Assembly: GCA_009377635.1 (NCBI GenBank)
Contig: WHTR01000012.1
Location: 1 to 47,562, forward strand
Reading direction: 5' to 3'
Length of the DNA stretch: 47,562 bases
DNA from: Chloroflexota bacterium
Lineage (GTDB): Bacteria > Chloroflexota > UBA6077 > SHYK01
Position 1 is the first letter of the stretch; each line of letters opens with the position of its first letter. The translations under genes were made by a program, and so were the position numbers. Shown one piece after another: positions 32,827-41,262 of this stretch. Under the pieces are notes generated by a model, which had not been told where the DNA came from, did no database searches, and saw only the letters and a list, made by a program, of their open reading frames with translations.

Positions 32827-32853
32827 TTAGCACTCTTGCGACCAGAGTGCTAA
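32827..32853 (-). promoter_or_regulatory. CIRCE operator of groESL
   Basis: Perfect match to the consensus: TTAGCACTC-N9-GAGTGCTAA, 95 bp before groES. It lies just downstream of the -10 and covers the expected transcription start, so HrcA would repress at normal temperature. hrcA is not in the window. Confidence 0.96.
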
Positions 32854-32863
32854 CGCCGTGGGT

Positions 32864-32892
32864 ATGATACCGCAAGGCGACAACCGTCGCAA
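32864..32892 (-). promoter_or_regulatory. Promoter of groESL
   Basis: Minus-strand TTGCGA (32892-32887), 17-nt spacer, TATCAT (32869-32864), with CIRCE starting 10 bp further on. Confidence 0.65.
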
Positions 32893-32937
32893 GCGCACCT
32901 CGAGTGCGTCATGCGCCTGGAGGGACGGGCACACATA

Positions 32938-32966
32938 GGTCCCGCGGCACGTTCCGCCGCGGGACC
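32938..32966 (-). terminator. Strong hairpin downstream of rpsU
   Basis: Perfect 11-bp stem GGTCCCGCGGC / GCCGCGGGACC with a 7-nt loop, 27 bp after the rpsU stop. It lacks a run of U, so it may act as a terminator only with help or as a 3' stabiliser. Confidence 0.5.
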
Positions 32967-32993
32967 CTCGACGTGGTCTTCTTTCAGAAACGA

Positions 32994-33188
32994 CTAGGCT
33001 GAGCGCCGCGCCATCCGCGTTCGCCGCTTGCGCTCGGCGCGCTTGAGCTTCGCGCGCATCTTCTCTCCACGGCTCATGAAGCTCTGGTGGCGCTTGTAGT
33101 CGCCGAGAATGCCCTCGCGCTCAACTCCAGACTTGAAGCGGCGCAGCAGCGTCTCGAAGGTCTCTCCTGGTCGCGCGACGACCTGCAT
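32994..33188 (-). CDS. rpsU: Small ribosomal subunit protein bS21
   Basis: A 64-aa very basic protein, part of the 30S platform near the anti-SD. VVARPGETFETLLRRFKSGV followed by EREGILGDYKRHQSFMSRGE matches the family; the C-terminus KRAERKRRTRMARRSA is arginine-rich. A promoter TTGACG-N17-TAGAAT lies at 33278-33250. It is separate from groESL, whose promoter lies between. Confidence 0.95.
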   Translation of the reverse strand: MQVVARPGETFETLLRRFKSGVEREGILGDYKRHQSFMSRGEKMRAKLKRAERKRRTRMARRSA

Positions 33189-33249
33189 GAGCCTGCGTCA
33201 CCTGCCTTTCTTCAGACACGACTCATCGTAACGTACCAGAACGCGAGCA

Positions 33250-33278
33250 ATTCTACCTGGACGGGGTCGCCGCGTCAA
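33250..33278 (-). promoter_or_regulatory. Promoter of rpsU
   Basis: Minus-strand TTGACG (33278-33273), 17-nt spacer, TAGAAT (33255-33250). Confidence 0.7.
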
Positions 33279-33510
33279 TTCGCGCTCCGGTGCACTCGCG
33301 GCGGCGGATCCCCCCGCCCCCAGGGAACGGATGACGAGAGGGCGTGTGCTAGACTGATGGCAGGTGCTGTCTGCGTGGAGACCCCCATCTGGTGCTTTCC
33401 ACAGCGGGTCGCGCGACGTGACTGAGGACGTCCGCCGTACGCCCGTTTCTTCACATCGCGAGCTCTCCGGGGGAGGCCGTCAAGGCAGACGCGACAGCGG
33501 AGGTGGTTCG

Positions 33511-34290
33511 ATGGACAGAGAATCGCACGACCCCCGGCCGCGTCCCGATTGGCTTCCACGCGCCATCGTGGCAGGGCTCATCGCCACTGTGGTTATGTCC
33601 ATCACGTTCTTCATGGCGTATGGCATGGCTCGCGTCATCGCCGGCATCCCGCTAACGGAGCGGCGCGGCGCAGCTACCTTCGAGCTGTGGATGCACGCGC
33701 TGACGAATAACCAGGTAATTGATCTGGCACAGGCGAGCCTCTATGCGGCGGGTGCGGCGCACCTCGTCGTTGGAATCCTCTGGGCAACGGTGTACGCGTA
33801 CGCCCTTGAGCCGCGCCTGCCGGGCGACGGATGGCTGAAGGGCGTGCTGTTCTCCGTGCTCCCCTGGTTGTTGTCGATTGTCGTGTTTCTGCCGGTCGTG
33901 GGGGGCGGCTTCCTCGGGCTGGCCATTGGCGCGGGACCGCTCCCCGCTCTTGGCAACCTCATTCTCCATCTGAGTTACGGCCTGTCGCTGGGGGTGATGT
34001 ACAGCCCGCTGGGCGACATACCGGCAGACCAGTTTCCCCAGACGGCGGAGCCCGACGATCCGCAGGTGATGGCTCACTACGAGCGCACCGCTGCGGGGGG
34101 AATCCTCATCGGCGCGCTCGTCGGTCTCCTCGTCGGCGTCGTCGGCGCGGTGCCGACCGCCGTACAGTCCAGCCTGCTGCCATTTGCACTGCCGGCGCTG
34201 GCATTGCCCGTGGTCACGACGCTGCTGGGAGCGACCTTCGGCGGACTCTTGGGGTCGATATCGGGGCTCGGCTCCCAGCCGACTCGATGA
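33511..34290 (+). CDS. Multi-pass membrane protein of unknown function (DUF6789-like)
   Basis: A 259-aa protein with about six hydrophobic segments (about 17-43, 76-97, 108-128, 130-158, 192-215, 220-250). Charged ends (DRESHDPRPRPDWLPR; DIPADQFPQTAEPDDPQ between spans). No catalytic motif was found. GGAGGT lies 7 nt before the ATG at 33511; the frame is open further upstream without a better start. A -10-like TAGACT is at 33350-33355. Monocistronic, convergent with the molybdenum hydroxylase gene. Confidence 0.7.
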   Translation: MDRESHDPRPRPDWLPRAIVAGLIATVVMSITFFMAYGMARVIAGIPLTERRGAATFELWMHALTNNQVIDLAQASLYAAGAAHLVVGILWATVYAYALEPRLPGDGWLKGVLFSVLPWLLSIVVFLPVVGGGFLGLAIGAGPLPALGNLILHLSYGLSLGVMYSPLGDIPADQFPQTAEPDDPQVMAHYERTAAGGILIGALVGLLVGVVGAVPTAVQSSLLPFALPALALPVVTTLLGATFGGLLGSISGLGSQPTR

Positions 34291-34308
34291 GACTGAGGAT
34301 CCCGAGCG

Positions 34309-36726
34309 TCACTGCTGAGCCAGTACCGCCTCAAGGAGCCGCTCGGGCGTCAGGGGGATGCTCCATACGGGGGCGCCGAGGGCGTCCCGCACGGCGTTTC
34401 CGATAGCAGGCGGCACCGCCGGCAGCCCGGTCTCCCCGAGGCCATGGACCTCTGCGTTCGGCTCCGGATTCTCGGCAAGCGTTGTCGTGAAGCCCTCCGG
34501 AAAGTCCGCCAACGAAGCGATGCTGTAGTCCGACAGGTTCGCGTTGAGGAGCTGTCCGCCGTCGAAGCACATCTCCTCGAAGAGCGCCTGGGACAAACCA
34601 AACGTCGCGCAACCCTCGTTCTGCAGCTCGGCGTTGGCCCGGTCGATGACCCGTCCCGCATGCGTCGCCAGGTGCAGGCGGAGCACAGCAACCTTGCCCG
34701 TTTCTCGGTCCACCTCGACCACGGCACTCGCGGCAGCCTGGTGCCAGTGATGCGAGGCCTTGCCCTGCCCTGTCTCGGCGTCGATCCCGATCTCGGTATG
34801 AAACTCGCCGATCCCCGTGACACGCGCGAGCCCGGCGGCCCGGAGCACCTCGGCCAGATCAAGGGGAGCCCCTGACCCCTGACCTCCAACTCCCACTGAG
34901 ACGTGGTTGCCATCGATGCGGACATCCGCCACCGGCATCTCGAAGACCCTCGCGGCCAGTTCGCGCACCTGGCGCCGGAGGTCGTCGGCCGCCGCCTGTG
35001 CCGCTCGCACATTGAAGAACGTCGACCGGCTCGAGCTGGTGCCCTGGTCGGGCGGGGTCTCCCGGGTGTCGACGAACGGCACGTCCACGCGCTCCTCCGG
35101 GACACCCAGAGCGCGGGCGACTTCCCGCGCGATGACCGTGCGCGCTCCTTGGCCGATCTCCACCGTGCCGCTCAGTGCTGTGATGGTGCCATCAGCATCC
35201 AGTCGGATCGCCAGATTTGTGCTAGCCGGGTTGCTCCCCATGTGTTTGATGATCACCGCGAGTCCCCGACCGACCAAGTTGCCGGGGCTGCTCGGCGGCG
35301 GCAACGGCTCGTCGCAGCCGATGGCCGAGGCAGCGTCCTCCAGCAGCTCCACAAAATGCACGTCTTCCAGCTCCTCTCCAGTCGAGAAGCGGTCTCCCTC
35401 TCGAAGCAGATTCTGCCGACGGAACTCGAGAGGGTCGCGCCCCAGCCGGCGGGCCAGCTCGTCCGTGTGCCGCTCGTACGCCCAGGCGACCTGGGAGACT
35501 GCGAGCCCCCGAAAGGGGACAGCGTTGGGCCGATTCGTGTAGACAGCGTAGGCGTCGACCTGCACGTTGGGGATCGCATATGGTCCGATGGAACCGATCC
35601 CGCCCGACCGCGCGATCGTCCCACTCCGGTCGGCGTACGCGCCGGCGTTGTAGTAGACCTCTACCTCTCGCGCGAGGATCGTTCCATCTCGCCGAACGCC
35701 ACTCTTGATACGCACCTTGGCCTCGTGCTTGGTGGTCGTGACGAACTCCTCGGCACGGCTCAGGACGAGCTTCACCGGCCGCCCCGTCTTCCAGGCCAGC
35801 ACCGCCGCCAGCGGTTCCATGCGGCAGTAGGTCTTGGACCCGTATCCTCCGCCGAGGGTATAGACGAGCACGCGCACGCGCTCTCTCGGCATACGAAAGA
35901 TTTCTGCCACCTGCTGACGCACGAAGTAGGGCATCTGCGTGGCCGACCAGATGGTCAGGGATGCGACCTCCGGACGCGGGAAGGAACCGGCGGACGGTGC
36001 CTCGCCCTCCGACTCCCAAGCTGCGACCGTCACGTGGGGCTCGAGGGCACAGTGGTGGAGCGCTGGGCTGCTGTATGTATCCTCGTAGATTAGGTCGGCC
36101 TCGCCGAAGGCTTGCTGGGCGTCACCCCGCCGCACCTTCATGTGGTGGAGGAGGTTGGTGCCATTCTGGGGACGAATGAGGCTCCCGAGCCCGCCCGGGA
36201 TCTCGTATCGACCGACGATTTCGTCGTGAACCAACGGAGCGCTGGACTCAAGCGCCTCGATCGAATCGAACACCGCCGGTAGCTCCTCGTATTCGACATC
36301 GACCAGCTCAATGGCCTCTTCTGCGGTCTCCGGATCCTCGGCGACCACGGCGGCAACCACGTCGCCCACATGGCGAACCTTATCGATCGCGACGAGGGGC
36401 TGGTCCTTGATCGCCGCGCCGTAGTACGGGAAGAGGCGCCCGTCCGCCAGGTCGTCGCGCGTGAGAACGCCCACAACGCCTGGCAGGGCGAGGGCGCGCG
36501 ATGCGTCGACGTTGCGGACGCGCGCGTGGGCGAAGGGGCTTCGCACACATCGCCCGTACGCCATGCCTGGGAGTTCGACATTCAGCGCATATGGGATGGC
36601 GCCGGCAACTTTCAGCTCGGCATCCCGCACCGATTGAGACCTGGTGGCTGACGACTGAACCAATGCGCCTCCCGAACGCCCGCCGGATGTGGAGCGCGAC
36701 GAAGGATGCGACGCATGCGATCGCAT
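34309..36726 (-). CDS. Xanthine dehydrogenase family molybdopterin-binding large subunit
   Basis: An 805-aa Mo-cofactor subunit. N-terminal Ald_Xan_dh_C domain (about 30-150: YGRCVRSPFAHARVRNVDAS), Mo-binding parts with TLGGGYGSKTYCRMEPLAA, PNAVPFRGLAVSQVAWAYE, VEIGQGARTVIAREVA and the catalytic Glu region GLGETGLPAVPPAIGNAV. The active-site loop PFRGLAVSQ is of the hydroxylase type and is not the AYxCSFR loop of form I CO dehydrogenase, so the substrate is probably an N-heterocycle, aldehyde or acyl-CoA. ATG 36726 shares a base with the dcd stop (TGATG). FAD and FeS subunits are not adjacent. Confidence 0.92.
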   Translation of the reverse strand: MRSHASHPSSRSTSGGRSGGALVQSSATRSQSVRDAELKVAGAIPYALNVELPGMAYGRCVRSPFAHARVRNVDASRALALPGVVGVLTRDDLADGRLFPYYGAAIKDQPLVAIDKVRHVGDVVAAVVAEDPETAEEAIELVDVEYEELPAVFDSIEALESSAPLVHDEIVGRYEIPGGLGSLIRPQNGTNLLHHMKVRRGDAQQAFGEADLIYEDTYSSPALHHCALEPHVTVAAWESEGEAPSAGSFPRPEVASLTIWSATQMPYFVRQQVAEIFRMPRERVRVLVYTLGGGYGSKTYCRMEPLAAVLAWKTGRPVKLVLSRAEEFVTTTKHEAKVRIKSGVRRDGTILAREVEVYYNAGAYADRSGTIARSGGIGSIGPYAIPNVQVDAYAVYTNRPNAVPFRGLAVSQVAWAYERHTDELARRLGRDPLEFRRQNLLREGDRFSTGEELEDVHFVELLEDAASAIGCDEPLPPPSSPGNLVGRGLAVIIKHMGSNPASTNLAIRLDADGTITALSGTVEIGQGARTVIAREVARALGVPEERVDVPFVDTRETPPDQGTSSSRSTFFNVRAAQAAADDLRRQVRELAARVFEMPVADVRIDGNHVSVGVGGQGSGAPLDLAEVLRAAGLARVTGIGEFHTEIGIDAETGQGKASHHWHQAAASAVVEVDRETGKVAVLRLHLATHAGRVIDRANAELQNEGCATFGLSQALFEEMCFDGGQLLNANLSDYSIASLADFPEGFTTTLAENPEPNAEVHGLGETGLPAVPPAIGNAVRDALGAPVWSIPLTPERLLEAVLAQQ

Positions 36727-37898
36727 CACGCCTCTCCCTCCCAGCTCAACGGCATCCGCTTGAATTGTTTGCTGAGAGACAGCTCCTGTCGCTGATAGGT
36801 CGATCCGATCGCCGGTCCATAGACCCGGTCCGGCGTCTCCAGAAGCCGCTCATAGATGAGCCGCCCCACGCGCTGGCCGTCCTCCAGCACGAACGGCACC
36901 TCGTGGGTGCGCACCTCCAGCACGGCACGGGTGCCCCGGATGTCGTTGCTTCCGTAACCGAAGCCCGGGTCGAAGAAACCCGCGTAGTGGATGCGGAACT
37001 CCCCGACAGACGGATCATATCCAACCATCTCGGCCGCGTAGTCCGGTGGCACCCTGATCTTCTCCTTCGAGGCCAGAATGTAGAAGTCCTCGGGGTTGAG
37101 AATGAGGTAGCCGCGCTTGGGCCTCGGAATCGGGTCCCAGAAGTCCAGCGGGTCATAGTAGTCCAGCTTGTCGATTTCGATGAGCGGCGCGTGCGCTTTG
37201 GCTTGGTAGCCGATGATGTCGGAGCCCGGGCTACCCTGCACGTCCACGCAGATCCAGAGGCCCTGCGCGATGGTCGGCTCCCCGAGGACAGCGTCCCCCT
37301 GGTAGAGCAGCGGCTCGCGCCCGTGCAGCTCGCTCAGCTTGGCATCCGACGGTGTCGGCGCGCCACGCAGAAAGCGGAGCTGGTTCAAGGTCGTGCCGGC
37401 CTGGACGAGGATGCTGAAGGTCCGTGGGACGATCTCCACGTAGAGATGGCCCCGGTAGCCGGCGGGTACGCGCTCGAACTCCGTGCCGTAGTCCGTGATC
37501 AACCGGGTGAACACGTCAAGCCGCCCCGTCGTGCTCTTCGGGTTGGCCTTGCCGGCGAACTGAGCTGGGAGGTTCCACTCCTCCAGGAGCGGCACGATGT
37601 ATACGCAGCCCTTCTCTAGGACAGCAGGGCGAGTGAGGTCCAGCTCGTGTGTCCGCAGCTCCCCCGCCTTCTTCACAACTGTCGTGCCGGGCCCGGGGAG
37701 GAAGCTGGCCCGAACCCGATAGGCGACGGGTCCGAGGCGCAGGTCGATACTTGCCGGCTGGATCTGCTCGGGTCCGATCGGAACACTGCTGGAGATGTGC
37801 CCCGCCTCGACGAGCTGCCGAATCGTCTGGGAAGGGAGGACCCCGGTCCGGTATGCCGCGCGTGCATCGATTCGAAGGTCGGGGAAGAGCGTCGGCAT
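36726..37898 (-). CDS. dcd: dCTP deaminase, long two-domain form
   Basis: Deaminates dCTP to dUTP for dTMP synthesis. The 390-aa length fits the long DCD_N/DCD_C form with two dUTPase-fold halves. IQPASIDLRLGPVAYRVRAS and KANPKSTTGRLDVFTRLITD (phosphate-binding STTGR), YRGHLYVEIVP (catalytic Glu region) and GTTLNQLRFLRG in the first half; a second half begins about residue 205. ATG 37898 has GGAAG 6 nt upstream; earlier in-frame starts abut repeat copy 4. Translationally coupled to the downstream Mo-hydroxylase gene, a pairing with no obvious metabolic reason unless both belong to nucleotide or pyrimidine metabolism. Confidence 0.88.
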   Translation of the reverse strand: MPTLFPDLRIDARAAYRTGVLPSQTIRQLVEAGHISSSVPIGPEQIQPASIDLRLGPVAYRVRASFLPGPGTTVVKKAGELRTHELDLTRPAVLEKGCVYIVPLLEEWNLPAQFAGKANPKSTTGRLDVFTRLITDYGTEFERVPAGYRGHLYVEIVPRTFSILVQAGTTLNQLRFLRGAPTPSDAKLSELHGREPLLYQGDAVLGEPTIAQGLWICVDVQGSPGSDIIGYQAKAHAPLIEIDKLDYYDPLDFWDPIPRPKRGYLILNPEDFYILASKEKIRVPPDYAAEMVGYDPSVGEFRIHYAGFFDPGFGYGSNDIRGTRAVLEVRTHEVPFVLEDGQRVGRLIYERLLETPDRVYGPAIGSTYQRQELSLSKQFKRMPLSWEGEA

Positions 37899-37922
37899 GT
37901 CCGCTTCCATCAGGTGCACATT

Positions 37923-37994
37923 CTAAACGGAATCCGTGGTGAAACCCGCAAAGTAATACACCTGCGGAATGGGGGTCTCATGGTGGAATGAAAA
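37923..37994 (-). repeat. Palindromic intergenic repeat, copy 4 (reverse orientation)
   Basis: On the minus strand CATTCCACCATGAGACCCCC ... GCGGGTTTCACCACGGATTC. Orientation is opposite to copy 5 at 41.18 kb, so the two flank the kelch gene as inverted repeats. Its outer edge supplies TAGAAT (37925-37920), a possible -10 for dcd. Confidence 0.8.
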
Positions 37995-38037
37995 AACCCA
38001 ACCGGTTGCCCCCTTCCCCTGCGATGTGTATCCGAGA

Positions 38038-38043
38038 TATAAG
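38038..38043 (+). promoter_or_regulatory. Possible -10 of the kelch gene
   Basis: TATAAG about 60 bp before the GTG start; no good -35 was seen at 17 nt. Confidence 0.3.
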
Positions 38044-38102
38044 GAACAAGCTACACGCAAGCTGCCCAGTACTCAGCCAAGGTCCCACCGGAGCCAACGC
38101 TG

Positions 38103-41100
38103 GTGAGCACAAAGGTCTGTCTCCCTCTGCTCCTGGCGCTTCTCGTTCAGGCCCCAGGTCCCGCGTTCGGCGAGGCCCGCATGGCGAGCGGATCGCCCGA
38201 GAGCGCGGACGCCCGAGCGGTCTCGCAGTCCTCCGCGGCCGAGACTCAGTCGGCACCTGGATGGACGTTGCTGACACCGCCGGGCGCTCGCTCGCAGCAC
38301 AGCGCTGCCTGGGATCCAACCGGCAACCAGATGCTGGTCCTCGGTGGAAGCAGCGGCGGGCCGCTCGCAGACTTCTGGAGCTACCGCCCGGCCACCGACA
38401 CGTGGATTCAGATCATGGGAACAGTACTCCCACACCTGCCGTCTACCGGCCACCGCGCCGTCTGGGACACTGTCCACAGCCAGATGCTCGTCTTCGGCGG
38501 ACTGGGAGGTGAGGGGGACCTGTGGAGCTACCGACCGGCCAGCAACACGTGGACGGAGCTCCATCCTCAGGGAGATCGACCCTCGGCGCGAGCTTACCAC
38601 AGCGCGGTGTGGGATCCGGCCCGAGCGCAGATCGTGGTCTTCGCGGGACTGGGGGCCGGGTTCGGACCGCTCAACGACCTCTGGGCGTACAGCCCGGACA
38701 TGAACACGTGGAGCCGTCTTGAACCGGGCGGAGCTCCGCCGCTCCCGCTCTTCTACCACGCCGCGGTCTGGGACGATATCAACGACCAGATGCTGGTGTT
38801 CGGCGGGGCGGACCCGATCACATCCGAGTTCGTAAACGAGCTGTGGAGCTACCAGCCGACTGCCAACGTATGGTCACAGCTGCTCCCCACCGAGCAGGGG
38901 GGCCCGGTCCCACCGGGGCGCCTCTCCCACGTGGTGATCTGGGATCGCGCGGGCTCGCAGATGCTCATCTTCGGTGGCGGATGCGGGCCCGGTTGCTACC
39001 TCGGCGACGTTTGGAGCTACCGCCCGTCAAGCGACAGCTGGTCCGAGCTCCCGGGCACCGGGCAACCGCCGTCGGCCCGCGGCGGGCACACGGCAGTCTG
39101 GGACCCAGAGGGCCGGCGCATGGTCGTCTACGGTGGGTCGATTCCCGGCGGTACGCTGAACGACGTCTGGAGCTACCGACTGGGGACGTACCGCTGGTCG
39201 CAGGTCTCGCGTGGCCGGCCCGCGCCGATCGGCACCTCTGGGAACCGCGCTGCTTGGGACACGGATAACGAGCAACTGCTCGTCTTCGAGGGCCTGGCCA
39301 GTCGACTCTGGAGCTACCGACCGGCCAGTCAGGCGTGGGCCGAGCTCCGGCCTGAGGGCGTGGCGCCAACCCCACGCGAGGATGCCAGCATCGTGTGGGA
39401 CCCCACCCGCGGGCAGCTACTGCTCTTCGGCGGCTATCGGGGCTCGCCAGACACCGGCTTCCTGAACGACCTCTGGGCCTATCGGACCACCGAAAACGCG
39501 TGGGCCGAGCTGGATCCGGGCGGACCGCCCCCACCTGCCCGCTTCCGACACGCTGCCGTGTGGGATACTGACCGCGGCCAGATGCTCGTTTTCGGCGGCG
39601 CCGGCGAGCGAGCCTTCGACGACCTCTGGGCCTACGGCCCAAGCGCGAATGCCTGGACGTCTGTGACCACGACTGGAGCAGTGCCGTCGCCTCGCTCGCA
39701 CCACGTCGCGGTCTGGGACACCGCGGGCAGCCAGATGCTCGTCTTCGGCGGTGTCTGGGGAGGCCCGCTCAACGATCTGTGGGCCTACCGCCCGGCCGCC
39801 CAGAGCTGGACCTGGCTTGCGCCAGAAGGGCAGTCGCCGCCGACGCATTTCTTGCACGCTGCGGTATGGGACCCGGCTCACACCCAAATGATTGTCTTTG
39901 GGGGCTACGGCGGAGGCCTCCGTAGCGACATGTGGGCGTATCGCCCACGGACCAACACCTGGACACGGTTGGCGCAGGGGGTCGGCCCCGGACCGGGCCG
40001 GGGGCCCTACACGTCAGTCTGGAGCTCGGCAACGAACCAGGTGCTCGCTCTCAGCGATCGCCGCGGCCCCGGTACGAACGAGATCTGGACCTACCTGCCC
40101 GCCACAGAGGCGTGGACGCAGCCACCCGCGGCGCCGTCGATCCCCAGCGCACGGTTCGGCCATACGGCCGTCGCAACAGATGTCGTCGACTCTGCGAGAT
40201 CCGGGACGGACGCGCCCGGCGCCTCGACGATGCTGCTCTTCGGCGGCTCCAGCGGCGGATCGCAGTTCCTGGGCGACCTCTGGACCTATCGAGCGAGCAC
40301 CGACTTGTGGGTACCCCTGAGTCCGACCGGCATGTCACCGGCTGCGCGCGGTAATCACGCCGCAGTGTGGGACTCCACTGGGAAGCGGTTGATCGTCTTC
40401 GGGGGCCGCAACAGCGAGGGGTACGTGAATGACGTCTGGAGCTACGACACCTCGCGGAACCGCTGGACACAGCTCAGCCCTCGAGCCGATGGTGCAAGCT
40501 TGGAGTCGTCAAGCCCCGCATCGCGAGAAGAGCACACGGCCGTGTGGGACCCGAGGAGAGAGCAGATGCTGGTGTTCGGTGGGGCCCGCGACAGCCGCAC
40601 CCTTGACGATCTCTGGAGCTTTCGCCCACACTCCGGCACGTGGACGCGGCTCCAACCGGAGGGACCAACGCCACCCGATCGATTTCGACACGCCGCAGTC
40701 TGGGACCCGGCCGGTGACCGAATGCTCGTGTTCGGGGGATACGGCGACGGGGTCCCCGGCCGGTACCTCAACGACCTCTGGGCCTATGAGCCCGCCACGA
40801 ATAGCTGGACGGAGCTGACCCCTGCCGAGCCGCCCCCGGCGCGCTCCCGCCAGGCCGTCGTGTGGGATGCGACTGCCCAGCGGCTTCTCGTGCTCGGCGG
40901 TTTTGCCGGCGGCATCGACTACCTGAACGACATATGGACGTATGAGCCCGAAGCCAACCGGTGGCGCCGGCTGGAGACGACTGGGTTGATCCCAACCCCG
41001 CGCGCGTCCCAAAGCGCGATCTGGGACGTGGAGACGGGGAGCGTGCTCACGTTTGGCGGGTACGGCGGCGGACCCTTCGGCGAGCTCTGGAGCTTTCGGC

Positions 41101-41150
41101 CGCCGGATGGCTCACGTCTCGTCCAGACACGAAACGACGGGGGGAACTGA
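38103..41150 (+). CDS. Secreted giant kelch-repeat protein (18 blades)
   Basis: A 1015-aa protein with a signal peptide (about 1-23, VCLPLLLALLVQAPGPAFG) and then 18 kelch-type repeats of about 48-65 residues from residue 55 to the end. Each has the pattern H-x-A-V/A-W-D ... Q/R-M-L-V-F-G-G ... L-x-D-L-W-x-Y-x-P ... W-x-x-L. Eighteen blades would make three six-bladed propellers. Some blades are worn: blade 7 has VFEG for FGG, blade 12 has LALSDRRG. No catalytic domain is present, so it is probably an extracellular binding protein. GTG at 38103 has GGAGCC upstream. Palindromic repeats lie on both sides, in inverted orientation. Confidence 0.88.
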   Translation: MSTKVCLPLLLALLVQAPGPAFGEARMASGSPESADARAVSQSSAAETQSAPGWTLLTPPGARSQHSAAWDPTGNQMLVLGGSSGGPLADFWSYRPATDTWIQIMGTVLPHLPSTGHRAVWDTVHSQMLVFGGLGGEGDLWSYRPASNTWTELHPQGDRPSARAYHSAVWDPARAQIVVFAGLGAGFGPLNDLWAYSPDMNTWSRLEPGGAPPLPLFYHAAVWDDINDQMLVFGGADPITSEFVNELWSYQPTANVWSQLLPTEQGGPVPPGRLSHVVIWDRAGSQMLIFGGGCGPGCYLGDVWSYRPSSDSWSELPGTGQPPSARGGHTAVWDPEGRRMVVYGGSIPGGTLNDVWSYRLGTYRWSQVSRGRPAPIGTSGNRAAWDTDNEQLLVFEGLASRLWSYRPASQAWAELRPEGVAPTPREDASIVWDPTRGQLLLFGGYRGSPDTGFLNDLWAYRTTENAWAELDPGGPPPPARFRHAAVWDTDRGQMLVFGGAGERAFDDLWAYGPSANAWTSVTTTGAVPSPRSHHVAVWDTAGSQMLVFGGVWGGPLNDLWAYRPAAQSWTWLAPEGQSPPTHFLHAAVWDPAHTQMIVFGGYGGGLRSDMWAYRPRTNTWTRLAQGVGPGPGRGPYTSVWSSATNQVLALSDRRGPGTNEIWTYLPATEAWTQPPAAPSIPSARFGHTAVATDVVDSARSGTDAPGASTMLLFGGSSGGSQFLGDLWTYRASTDLWVPLSPTGMSPAARGNHAAVWDSTGKRLIVFGGRNSEGYVNDVWSYDTSRNRWTQLSPRADGASLESSSPASREEHTAVWDPRREQMLVFGGARDSRTLDDLWSFRPHSGTWTRLQPEGPTPPDRFRHAAVWDPAGDRMLVFGGYGDGVPGRYLNDLWAYEPATNSWTELTPAEPPPARSRQAVVWDATAQRLLVLGGFAGGIDYLNDIWTYEPEANRWRRLETTGLIPTPRASQSAIWDVETGSVLTFGGYGGGPFGELWSFRPPDGSRLVQTRNDGGN

Positions 41151-41175
41151 CGTCCGCGGTGCGCGCCACTGTGAG

Positions 41176-41249
41176 CTATTTTCATTCCGCCGCGAGACCC
41201 GCATTCCGTAGGCTCCCTGCCTACCGGGTTTCACCGTGGATTCGGCTTG
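41176..41249 (+). repeat. Palindromic intergenic repeat, copy 5
   Basis: CATTCCGCCGCGAGACCCGC ... CGGGTTTCACCGTGGATTCG, about 74 bp, 26 bp after the kelch stop and 14 bp before the next ATG. Its left end CTATTTTCATTCC is identical to copy 1. Confidence 0.8.
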
Positions 41250-41262
41250 AGAGAGAGAGAGC

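Noticed and set aside
34309-36726. Form I CO dehydrogenase large subunit (CoxL)
   Set aside because: The AYxCSFR active-site loop is absent; PFRGLAVSQ is found instead.
2535-41249. CRISPR-like array from the recurring repeats
   Set aside because: Copies are kilobases apart, palindromic and without spacers of uniform size; no cas genes.
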